Shown here in pieces: positions 34,631 to 44,625 of a DNA stretch of 64,000 nucleotides (positions within the stretch are counted from its first letter, which is position 1; each line of letters opens with the position of its first letter). Position numbers and translations under genes: made by a program. The stretch comes from Edaphochlamys debaryana. Lineage: Eukaryota; Chlorophyta; Chlorophyceae; Chlamydomonadales. The notes beneath the pieces were generated by a model. It searched no databases and was not told the origin of the DNA. It saw only the letters and a list, made by a program, of their open reading frames with translations. The stretch spans positions 62,001 to 126,000 of the forward strand of contig JAEHOE010000140.1 in assembly GCA_016858145.1 (NCBI GenBank), written 5' to 3'.

Positions 34631-37510
34631 TTAGGCCGTGGCCAGCTTGACGGTGCGGCCGTTGGTGGGCTGGACGTTGCGGTAGTTGTAGCCAAAGGCC
34701 TTGGGCGTGCACACAACTGGGGGAGGGAGGGGATCAGGCATGGGGAAACACGCAGTGAGCAGTGTGCTGAGTGATGCCGAGACCGGACCAGGCACCTCAC
34801 ACCATACGAGTATGGTACCCGTCAAGCCAGATGAGCTGGGACCCCACGGCCCCGCACACTCACAGCTGTTGGCAAGAGGCGGCGGCGGCGGGGAGGAGAC
34901 AGGCGGCGGGGGCGGCGGGGAAGCGCAGAGCACGCCGAGCAGGCCGCACACGAGCGTGCTGCGCTGGCGGGCGGGGCCGGCGACGGAGCCCTCGGTCTCG
35001 GTCAGGCCCAGCATGCGGCGGGAAGCGGCGTGGCGGTGGCCCGCAGGGGAGCCGGTGGCGTTGACGCAGTCCTTGAAGGAGGTGAGGTTGCGGAAGCGGG
35101 CCCACTGGTTGACACTGATGGTCTGGGGCTCGGTGAAGACGTGCCACAGCAGGCCCTCGCTGCAGGGCGGCGTGGTGAGGGAGCCGGGGTAGCTGCGGGG
35201 AGCGGAGGGGAGGGCAGGGAAGTGACCTCACAAGCTCTCTCAACCCAAACAGTAGCTCGAAAGCCGCCTGATGATATGGGCTCGTGTCATTCCCAGTAGT
35301 GAACGAACCCTAGCGGAATCACACAACACCGCCGCCGGCCGCTGCGCTCACGTGACATAGGTGCGCTGGCTGGGCGCGGGGATGAAGGAGTTGAGCTCAA
35401 TGTTGACGTTCGCGGGCACGACATTGATGGTGCCCTCGCGCGTGGGGGCAAAGTCCAGGATGGGCTCAAGGAGCTGGTTGTCGGGTGCATCGACCAGCTC
35501 GAACACCACACCGGTGACCGTGAAGCAGCCACCCACGGCGGCGCAGGCGGGCAGGTCCGTCACCCGGTGCACGATGTGCAGCTCGAGGGGGTAGTAACGG
35601 CCTGCGGGGGTTGTTCGGGTTGAGGGTGGTGAGGTCAGCAGGGGACAGTGCCTAGGATCGAGCCAAGGAGGCTCTGAGTAGAGTTTCCAGTCGAAGGCCC
35701 TGGAACCCTGGTCACACACCCAGCCCAGCCCGGCACTACGCCCCACCCAGCCCGCGTCCCCGCCTGAGCCGCCGTGTGCTCTAGCCCTCACCGTCAATGG
35801 TGTGCTCCGAGAGGGCGTGGAAATGGAACTGCAGGGGCTCTGCAGTCACGCGCTGCGACGGGGCGTCGGCGGGCAGGTCCAGGACGGAGGTGATGGTGGC
35901 ACCGCTCGTGTTGGCTGCGGGCGTTTGGTGGGTGAGGGTTGTGGAGCAGGGCCGCTTGGACGTACACAAGGGCGCACGGGGAAGCATGACGGGATGCATG
36001 AACTTGCGTAAGGCAGCTAGCGCACATGCATGCACATGCTATGGGGAAAGAAACCGGGCGCACACCCACCCGCAGTGATCAGGACGGACGAGGTGAAAGG
36101 CGACAGCCACTCAACCTGGATACACGGGGGGGCAAGGATGGGGTTTTGTGATGGACGCTGACGTTTAAGTGTGGCGTGTACCCTCGCTATGCCTGCCTGC
36201 AGACCCGGCATCCGGAATCAACCCCGCTCCCTGTTCTTGCCCCTTTCCTTGCCTGGATCACGTGACCGTTGTTGATTATCTGCGTGTTTGGCAATCAGGC
36301 ACGCACAAGGCGGGCTGCGTTACGAAATATGGAAACACACATGCGCTGACGGGACACGCGCCCCTGTGCTCGCGCCGGCTCTATCCGTGGCTGCCACCTT
36401 ATTGTAGCCTTCATGTATGGCGTGCGCCAAAGAAGTGCGTGCTGACCCACCTACGAAATGCGATGCCCCGACTCCGCGGTACTACAATAACCCCGTGAGT
36501 GCGTGCTGCAGAGCGCCACCACGCACCTCAATGTTGGAGCCGTTGGAGACCAGGGTGGGGTAGGTCCAATTGGTGCGGAAGCTCGCTGGGATCTGGGCGG
36601 TGCCTGCGGGGAAGAGGGAGACGGCGGGGCACGCGTGACGGAGTTGGATGGAGGCCCGTGTGGATGCCTGGTCATGTGCGAGGGGCGGATTGATGGCGTA
36701 CCGGATTTATGGCGTACCGGTATCGCACCCTGCAACTCACCGAACACAGTGGTCGTGGGCTCGGGGATGCTGATGGGCGACTGCCGGGTGCCGGACAGGC
36801 ACTGCCAGGGGTTGCCGTCGCCGTCGACGCCGCTCCTGTGGAATAGACACCGGGGTTTGGGGTGGGGGGGTGTCCGGGGGGTCGGGCAGGGGAGGTAGTG
36901 TCGCCGTCGACGCCATGTCTGTCCGCCCCTCTCAAACACAACCACGACGAAGACGTTTACAGTGACTGCACACCGGGACCCTTGGCTGGCTGTGGCCGGT
37001 GACAAGAGCGTGTGAGTGCCTGTGACGTGGCGAGTACTGGCACCACCGCCGCCTGGTGTGAAGAATGGCGAGCCCGGAGGAAAGTGATTCCGCGCCAGCC
37101 TAGGGGCCGCAGCCTCACCAGTCCGCGCCATTAAAGCCGTGGTCCCAGGGCGTGCCGGACTTGACAGCCTGTGCGGGTGCGCGGGGGGCGGCTCGCTGTG
37201 TCATACATGGATGCCACCAATCTTCGCGATATGCTTTAAGCTACAAGCGCCCGCAGCAATGTGGTAAGTAGACGATGCTAATGCACTGAATCAGGCGTAC
37301 TCTTCTGTCAGCTCGCGGGGTCTATAACGGCTGCACCGCCTAGCAGGAACCGGCGGGAGCCCATGCGGAATTCCCACGTCGTGCCCAAGGCTTGGGCCGG
37401 CCCTAACTCACCAGACTGTCCTTCGCTGTGCCAAATTTGTAGATGCACGCGTTCGCGCATCCCAACAGGGCAACCAGGAGAGCGCCGACGAGGCGCTGAT
37501 CAGTCGACAT
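34631..37510 (-). CDS. CAH1: Periplasmic alpha-carbonic anhydrase, CAH1/CAH2 type (384 aa)
   Basis: Nine exons (minus): 37510-37412, 37168-37119, 36835-36741, 36603-36527, 36115-36070, 35914-35792, 35601-35352, 35192-34864, 34716-34631. A signal peptide (LVGALLVALLGCANA) precedes the CAH1-like mature start CIYKFGT. Landmarks: WDHGFNGADW, RQSPISIPEP, zinc ligands H153 and H155 in QFHFH and H172 in LELHIVH, Glu of ALSEHTI, GGCFTVTGVVFEL, and YPGSLTTPPCSEGLLWHVF with the substrate-pocket Thr. The enzyme interconverts CO2 and bicarbonate outside the plasma membrane, feeding the carbon-concentrating mechanism; in Chlamydomonas it is strongly induced by low CO2. Like CAH1 it has a basic linker (HRHAASRRM) where large and small subunits are cut apart, then a C-terminal FGYNYRNVQPTNGRTVKL segment. 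A Pro-rich stretch (SPPPPPPVSSPPPPP) in the linker is distinctive. CAH1 and CAH2 are near-identical paralogues in C. reinhardtii, so 'CAH1' marks the type, not a one-to-one orthologue. Confidence 0.95.
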
Positions 37511-38999
37511 GTCGGCACGCACGCGTACTGGAGCGAGCGAGGTAAGGAGGGGGCCACAAGGGAACAACGCCAGGTAATGCAACTGAGAGTACAGCCACTG
37601 CGACAAATTTGGCCGCTTACATACTTGGGCGCCCGAGGTAGTTGGCCGCGGTTGGTCGTTGTATGGTTTCGAAGCGGTTGTGTTCCAGCCGGCCAACGCC
37701 GTGCCTCCCACCTCCGGCGTGAACCGCAGAGGCAGTGACGCTGACGTACGAAGTAGCATCGTCGGCTCGACTCGCGTCGAACTTTGCGCGTCAGCCGCCC
37801 CGTCCCGCGCGTCCCGCGCCACGCGCCGACGCTCGGCGAACGTGCTCGTCTTCGCAACAGGGCTTGCCTTTTCAGCAGAGTTTTGCGCTAGTAGTGTTAC
37901 CCGCGTAGAGGGCAATGACGGAAGGGAGAACTCTCCTGCGACTCGTGAACCGCTCGACTCTCGCGCACCGAGGGTACGAGAGCACGCACAGAGCGAGCCG
38001 CCGGCGCCTCAGACTGCTAAGAGCCGCTGCAGTCTGAGGCGCTGCTTTGGTAGTTACCTGTACATCTACTTGTACCAGGCCAAGCCCGAGGCAAAGATGC
38101 ACCGCGACCGGCGCCCCGGTGCGTGGCGGTGCGTGCCCCGACCCCTATCCGCCACGGGCCACACACCGTCAGCGCCCACAGCAATCACTCCATCATACCA
38201 CACACGAATCAAGGCCTGCCGTTGGCCACTCCTGGTGCGCGCGGCTGTGCTGTGTGCGGTCTGCCATGCTCAAAGAGGCCAACGTCAAACCGACCGTTGT
38301 GCTGCCGAGGGAGGTGAACGTGGGGAAGGGGAAACAGGGACGCGAACACCGTGGCGCTCTCAGGAGCTTTGTGCTTCAGTCAAACAACGGCGACGGCGAC
38401 ACCTGTACGCGTGGAGTGATGACCCTGTACTACCTCCGTGCAACACCGCTCCCTTATTCACCGCTCTCTGACGCACCCTCTGCACGCACGTGCACGCCGC
38501 CGTCCGCGGTTGCCTCCCCCCATTCAGGTGGGCCACGCGTAATCCGTTTCCCGGCCAGTATTTATATTCCCCTGCCCGCCCGTACCATACCAGGCGCCGG
38601 CGCGGGGGCCTGGCACAACACCGCCTCTAGCGACGTGACTGGTTACCTGGGACCGTGCGTGCCCTCGTCATTTGCATTCCATTCGCTTCACACCCCTGCC
38701 GTCAGCAGTCCCCCGCCTCCCAAGTTGTTCCGGCCGCAGCACTTCATACTTAAGCTGTCAGTCCAAGCACATGCGATCAACGGCGAGTTCCAAACCTGGA
38801 TCCAGATCGGCCCCCCTGGTCACCCGCGCATGCAATATATACGACGCTCGCCCCGTTCATTGCTGCCAGACACCACACAGCCCGGGCGCCCCACCGCTCG
38901 AGCAAGCCCTTCCCTCCCCGCCCCTTTCCCTCCCTCCCTGCCTCCTCCCCCTCTCCCACAACCTCCCCCACCCGCCCCACGCTTGGACGAACCGCCCAA
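37511..38999. other. Carbonic anhydrase upstream region and 3' region of sphingomyelinase
   Basis: About 1.49 kb between the CAH ATG and the sphingomyelinase stop. No exon is supported, although a long proline-rich frame is open on +. I looked for the low-CO2 enhancer consensus GANTTNC in the first part of this stretch and saw no clear match. A hairpin lies at 38004-38042. Confidence 0.5.
38004..38042. repeat. 14-bp perfect inverted repeat (hairpin)
   Basis: Arms 38004-38017 and 38029-38042 are exact reverse complements with an 11-nt loop, about 500 bp upstream of the carbonic anhydrase ATG. Confidence 0.85.
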
Positions 39000-41900
39000 C
39001 TACCGCCCCTTGTCCTTGCCCTCCTTCCCCGTCCCCCGCAGCCCGTTCACTCGCGCCTGCAGCGCCATCGCAGCGCACTGCAGCGCCCGCGACTGCCCCC
39101 CGTCCGCCACCAGGCCCGTCAGCAGCAGCGCCGACGCCGCAAAGGCCAGGAGCGCCGACACCAGCGGGATGAGGTACTTGAGCGTGGGCTGCAGGATGGG
39201 GTGGGGGGAGGGGGGGAATAGGGGAGGGAGGCACGAGGGGTGAGGCAGGATGAAGGTAGGCAGGAGGTGTGCCTATCGCCCCCCTGCAGTAGGCCTTGCG
39301 GTGCGGTCAGCACAAGCCGCTTGGCCGTGCGGCGGCCTCTTGGGGTGTCCGGTGGGCAGCGCGGAGTGCTGCACTGCCCACCCGCTGACGCTGGCACCGC
39401 CCCCTCCGCACGTTGCACTGGGTCCCGGGTATCCTCCCCCCCTGTTCCCTTGCCCTCCTCACGTGTAGGGACCGCCCCAGGTAGGTCATGCCCGGCTCAA
39501 ACAGACATAGCCCCAGCGCCTGTCAGGACGGAGAGGGAGAGGGAGGGGGGAAGGGGGGAAGGGGGAGGGGGGAGGATCAGGCGGGGGAAGGGGAGGGGGG
39601 GGCAGGCGAGCGAGGGCTAGCCAGGGGAAGGCAGGGGAAAGCGCCAGGTCGGGCAGGGCGGCCACCGTGAGCCCCCACGTGTGCAGTGTGCGCGGTACGG
39701 CAACCCTTCTCGCGATCGCCGTACAGCCGTACCTGGACGAGCATGATGAAGGCGAAGCACATGTGACCAACGGCCGCCTGCAGGTCAGGGAAAGGGTGGC
39801 GATACACGAGTTGATGAGCAACAGCACAATGTTGTGAAATACTTGTTCAGTGACCCTCATCGACCTCTTCCATTCAACATTCCAAGAGCCCCCCAATGAC
39901 GCCCCCAGCTTCCCTGCCTTACGAAACCTTCTCCGCTATCTCTACCCCGGCAGAGCTTGCTACCCCCCGTCCAATCCCCTTCGACGCCGCAACCCTTCAG
40001 CCTTCACCCTTTCCCTCCCGCCCTTCCCGTCTGCTCACGCGCTCCCTTTGCCGCCTGCCCCTCCCCGCCCGTCCTCACGCTCCCCCCTTCACGCCCCTCA
40101 ACCACCCCTCCCACCTGCCCCGCCGCCTCCACGCCGCCCCCCACCACGCGCTGCGCCGCCTCCAGCAGAGCCAGCCGCTTCTCCGCCGGTGCGGCCCTGA
40201 GAGGGGGGAGGAGGATAAGGGGTGGGTGAGCGTCATGAGGGCCTGTACAGTGCGCGACATTCTCGCGCCCCCGTCTCCGCCCCTGCCCCTGCCCCACCCC
40301 CATCCCGGCTCTTTGAAACCTACCCCCAAAGCAACCCCTCCGCCCATTTCCCAGGCCCGCACCCCCCTTTGAAGCCGAGAACTTCCCTCAAGCCCCGTCC
40401 ACCCGGGTCCCCCAAAACACCCGCCCCCGCCCCCCACACTCATCCCCTGGCCCGCGCCTCTCATGGACGCAGGACGGCTCCCCCCCCCCACACACACACG
40501 CCTCCCAGGACCCACGTGTCCCCCGTAGTCAACCCCTCGTCCAGTCCTTTCCCCTTTCGCCCCCAAGGCCCGCGCCTCACCCTTAGGGCGCGAGGCCGCG
40601 GGCGCAAACGCCCCCGGGCAGTTCCTTCCCCCCCCTGGCCTCATCCCCGGCTGCCCGCCCCCCAAAACCCCTCCACGTCACTCCCAGGCCCGCGCCTCAC
40701 CCTGACGCCAGGGGGTTGGCCGTTGGCGGTTGCGCCGGCAGGCGCAGGGTGGCGTGTACGGCAAAATGGTCCGAGTACGAGTGTCCCTGGGGCGTGTGCT
40801 GTGGGGGCGAGGGGGGCGAAGGGGGGGAGGGGGAAGAGGAAGGGATGGGGGGGGGGGCATGACGAGGTGGGAACCCCCCGCCGTTCTCCTGTGGGGACCA
40901 AGACACCACCGCCTGTGCCCCCTTGCCACTCCACCCCTCCACCTGCTCAAACGCTCCAACCCCACCCCCATTCCACCTCCCCACGTGCTCCACGAAAGGG
41001 TCAGCTCTCCTTCCCCCCTCGATCCCGCCTCCCCCTCCCCCAGGGCCCACCCGCCTCCTGCGAGCTGGCGCTCAAGGTGACCCGACCTTGAGCGCCAGCT
41101 CGCAGGAGGCGGGTGGGCCCTGACCCCCCACGTGAGCCTTGGAACACAGGCGCTTCCCCCCCACCCCCCGCCGGCCCCCCCACCTTGAGCGCCAGCTCGC
41201 AGGACGTGACGTTGAGGGAGGTGAGGACGTAGTCGATGCGGGCAGCCACCTGATGGAAGGGGGGCATGGGGGCAGGGGGCGTTTGCTGAGACCGCTTCCC
41301 GTCGGGGCCCCAGCTTCCAGGCTGCCCCCCAGCCCCACGCCTGCCCTGGCGTCTGGGCGCCTCAGGACGCTTGTCCGCCTCTTGTCTCCTCACCCCTCGA
41401 CCCTTTCCCTGGTCCTCGCCTCCCCGTCTCCTGAGAACCCTTTCTCTTGCCCTCACCCCCCCGCCCCACCTGGCGCTTGGGCTTAAACGTGTTCTCCTCC
41501 GCCTTGCACGTGTGCCCAGGGTCCTGCGGCCGGGGTTGAGGGAACTTCATCAGACCGCATCCACACGAATCCGTGACCAGCAGACGGGCCCATCCCTACC
41601 AAGTTCCCAGGAGCAAACCCCAGTCAGTAACTTGCGCATCAAGCAAGAAACCGTAACCGTAACCGCAACCGCAGTCGTACCTGTGGCCCGTGGGCCGCCA
41701 CCCAGGCGTCCTTTAGCTGGGGCAGCAGGGCCTGAGAGGGGGGGGGGAGGGAGGGGGAGAAGGGGGGGGAGACTGGGCGTGAGCCATGCGCCCCCCTTTG
41801 CGAGCCCATGCGCCTCGCTCTGCGGCTGCTGGTGGCTCTGCTTCAACGGCCATCCCCTCCCCCCCCCCCCCACGCCCCCCTCCTGGCCCGCACCACCTCG

Positions 41901-44089
41901 CCTCGCGTCTCAGCCGTGGGGGCCGCAGCCGTGCATTCGCCGCCTCACGCGTCCCCAAACACACACGCTTTACCCGCCTCTCCCCCCCTGTCCCCCCCAC
42001 CACACACCTGCGTCAGCACCGCCGCCTCCAGGGTCTCCGGGGCGCAGTTGAGGTCCCCCCCCAGCACCACCCCCAAGGGGGGGCTGTGCGCGCCCACGGT
42101 GCCGGACACGTACCGGCCCAGCTCCACAACCTGGCAGGGGGATAGGGGATGGGGGGGAAGAGGGGGGAAGGAGGGATGAGGAGGTGCCCGGACTTGCCCC
42201 TCGATGGGGCCACTCCTTTCCTCCTGAGCTCGAGGCCTCTATTGCGCCCAAGACGCCCTGCCCCCCTCTCTTCTCCCCCTCTCCCATCCCCCTCGCCCCC
42301 CGCACGTGGGCCATGCGGAACGCCGCGTAATCATCCGTGGAGGTCCCGACACGCCCCGACACGCCCAAAACACAGCGTTTCCTCCCTCTCCCCCCCCTCC
42401 TTCACCCCCCCGTCCTCCCCACCTGGGCCATGCGGAACGCCGCGTAGTCATCCGCGCAGGCCCCGGCACCCCCGGGCACGACCGAAACACACACGTTCCT
42501 GCCCATCGCCCCCCCCTCTCCCCCCCCTCTTTCACCCCCCCGTCCTCCCCACCTGGGCCATGCGGAACGCCGCGTAGTCGTCTATGCAGGCTGCGGGCAC
42601 CCCCCCCTCGGCCGGGAGCAGGGGCCGCTTGGAGTGGTCGTAGTTGGCGTGGAGGTGCGTGTTGAAGACGTCTAGGGGGCCGGAGGGGGTCTGGACGCGG
42701 ACCCAGCCCACGCCTGCAGGGGGGGCGGAGGGGAGGTGTTTGTTGGTGTGAGGGAGGCGCGGAGGGGAGGTAGGTAGAGGGAGACGAGGGGGAGTGGGCG
42801 GAAGGGTGGGGGTGATGACGGTGGGAGGGACGGGGGTGGCCAGGAAAGTGCACCGGACATACCGTGCCGCTGCGCGTGAGCCGTTCAGCTCGAGGATTCT
42901 GCCCTCCGACTACAGCCTCCCTCCCTGTGGAGGGAAGAGCCCCGTCCATTCCAGCCCTCGGCTTGCAGTCTCCCTCCCTCTTGAGGCCCCCTCCCTGTCA
43001 AGCCCCCCACCTCGCCCCTCAGCACCCCCCCTACTCACCCTTTGTCGCCAGGAAGTCTCCACAGTGCACAGATGCAGGGTCGCCTGCGGGGGGGGAGGGC
43101 CGAGGCGGAGGAGGGGGGAGGCATGGCGATGAGGGCTCCAGACAGGGGTACTTTCTGAGTCTGACCACCCTCCTCATTGCCCCTCTGACCACGTGTGAAT
43201 CCTTAGGACCTGGCCTGAACCCCTGTCGTCTCTGTGTCACCACCGGTTTCCATACGCGCTTCCATACGTACGCGTCGCCGTCCCCCTCCCCCATTCCCCT
43301 AAACCCCCCCCCCGACCAAAGCTCACCTGCCGCCTTGTACTGGTGGAAGTCGGCATCGATGATGGGGTATCTGGGGAGGTAGTTGGGGGTCGGAGTTCAG
43401 CGGTTGCAGTTAGCAGTTGGGGGCTGGCTCCCTCCTCCACTCCTCCACCTGCCCTCCGCGCTCCCCCCCAACCCCATTACCGCTCCACGCTACCCACACT
43501 CCACGTGCACTAGCTAGCTCCTGGTGCTCAGGCCTATCAGGGGCTTCACTCCTGCAGCTTCCCTCAGCTTCCTGAAGCTTACCTGGAGATGGTGACGAGG
43601 CCCGAGCCAAACACTCCCGACTTGAAATGCATGCAGTGCGTCAGCCCCGCCTGGCGCGCCGCGGAGGTCAGCAGCTGAACGTCGGCGTCCACCCACACCT
43701 CTTGAAGCAGTATCACGTCCTGATCGAGAGCGCAAAGAAGGTTGATAAGGAGAGGGAAGGGGTGAAGGGGCCAGCGTGTGAGCTTGGTGGGGCTCTGATC
43801 GGCGCAGGGATGGACGGGTGGATGGGTCAAACCCTAGTGGCGTGCCGGAGACCAACGCAGAAGCCACTGATCACTTCACGGAATCCTTATATGCGTGCAG
43901 GTGGTGGTGCTGGTCAAGGCAGGGCGCAGGAAAGGCGCAGGCTCGCGGATTGCGCCCGCTTACCAGCTCGTGCTTCTCCTTGGTGTCGTTTGCGAGATAC
44001 TCCGCCAGGTGCAGGATGCGGTTATAGCGCTTCTTCGAAACCAACCACAGCCCCCAGCAATTGAGCGACAACACTTGCAGTGGCGCCAT
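39000..44089 (-). CDS. SMPD2: Neutral sphingomyelinase / sphingomyelin phosphodiesterase 2-like (425 aa)
   Basis: Fourteen exons (minus): 44089-43964, 43719-43583, 43370-43327, 43083-43039, 42713-42553, 42130-42008, 41731-41681, 41523-41470, 41249-41184, 40798-40701, 40196-40115, 39777-39733, 39519-39463, 39188-39000. The total of 425 aa nearly equals mammalian SMPD2 (423). It carries the endonuclease-exonuclease-phosphatase fold: LSLNCWG (metal-site Asn), DVILLQEVW (catalytic Glu), SRYPI, DVFNTHLHANY, GGDLNCAP (catalytic Asp/Asn) and GHSYSDHFAV (Asp-His dyad). Family members hydrolyse sphingomyelin-type or lyso-phospholipids to a ceramide/diacyl product plus phosphocholine or a related head group; algae largely lack sphingomyelin, so inositolphosphoceramide or lyso-PAF-like lipids are likely substrates by inference. 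C-terminal exons encode hydrophobic segments (MCFAFIMLVQ; YLIPLVSALLAFAASALLL) matching the two TM helices of SMPD2, then a basic tail. ATG at 44089 is followed directly by the conserved fold. Confidence 0.92.
41041..41122. repeat. Perfect 38-bp palindrome containing exon-end copies
   Basis: Arms 41041-41078 and 41085-41122 are exact reverse complements with a 6-nt loop (GACCCG). Each arm contains a copy of the end of sphingomyelinase exon 9 with its GT (TGCGAGCTGGCGCTCAAGGT). The true exon end is at 41184, 97 bp from the same-orientation copy. Confidence 0.95.
42300..42590 (-). repeat. Triplicated exon-end/donor unit in sphingomyelinase exon 5
   Basis: The last roughly 38 bp of exon 5 (DDYAAFRMAQ, donor after 42553) recur at 42423 and 42306, periods 130 and 117 bp. 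Copy 2 keeps a GTGGGG donor and copy 3 a GTGCGG donor. The intervening C-rich intron sequence is duplicated too. Confidence 0.92.
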
Positions 44090-44625
44090 TGTTGCTTGCT
44101 TTCCTCGCGGCACGGCTTGATGAGGTATCTGGTAGCTTGATATGGTCAAGTGATTAGAGCAGCGAGAGTTTGCGGGGCGTATTGAGGCGCCCGGCAACCG
44201 GCTGCATGGGAAAAGCGGTCTCGTCCCATGGACCCATGTGCGCCAGGGGCGCTCCGTGCTTTGGGGCGTTTGTGCAAACCACAGGAAGCGGTGTCACAAC
44301 AACTGCACTCCTGCCAGCCAGCAGACCGATTCACCCCGTTCGCTTGCACGCTTGTGCGCGCCCGCGCCCATCCAGCCATCCTGGGCCCCCGCGCCCCGGT
44401 CGGTCCTGATAGCGGCCCGCCTCCCCAAGCACTCGCGGGTCTCCGCAAGCACCAGCTCCGGGCCACGGCACCACACCACACTTGCGCCACATCTGGCCCG
44501 GTGGCTGCCCAACTCTACCCTCGATGTCGGCGTACCATGCCCAGCTCACATTCGTCCACATCCCCCTGCTCCTTTCGTCTGCCTCGGCGCACATCATCCC
44601 GCGACCAATACCGGGGCGGGGGGCG
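44090..44625. other. Region between DNAJC9-like stop and sphingomyelinase ATG
   Basis: 536 bp with no convincing exon. It must contain the 3' UTR of the J-protein and the promoter/5' UTR of the sphingomyelinase, both on minus. No TGTAA was found for the upstream gene. Confidence 0.55.

Noticed and set aside
37617..37621. Minus-strand TGTAA as poly(A) signal of the sphingomyelinase
   Set aside because: It lies 1.4 kb past the stop and only about 107 bp upstream of the carbonic anhydrase ATG, so it is more likely chance.
37412..37915. Longer carbonic anhydrase start using the open frame upstream of 37510
   Set aside because: A start at 37510 puts the signal peptide at the N-terminus as in CAH1; the upstream extension is Thr/Arg-rich and would bury it.
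38047..39243. 398-codon proline-rich open frame on plus
   Set aside because: It runs antisense into the last sphingomyelinase exon, has no domain, and its Pro/Ser composition is what any frame gives in C-rich DNA.
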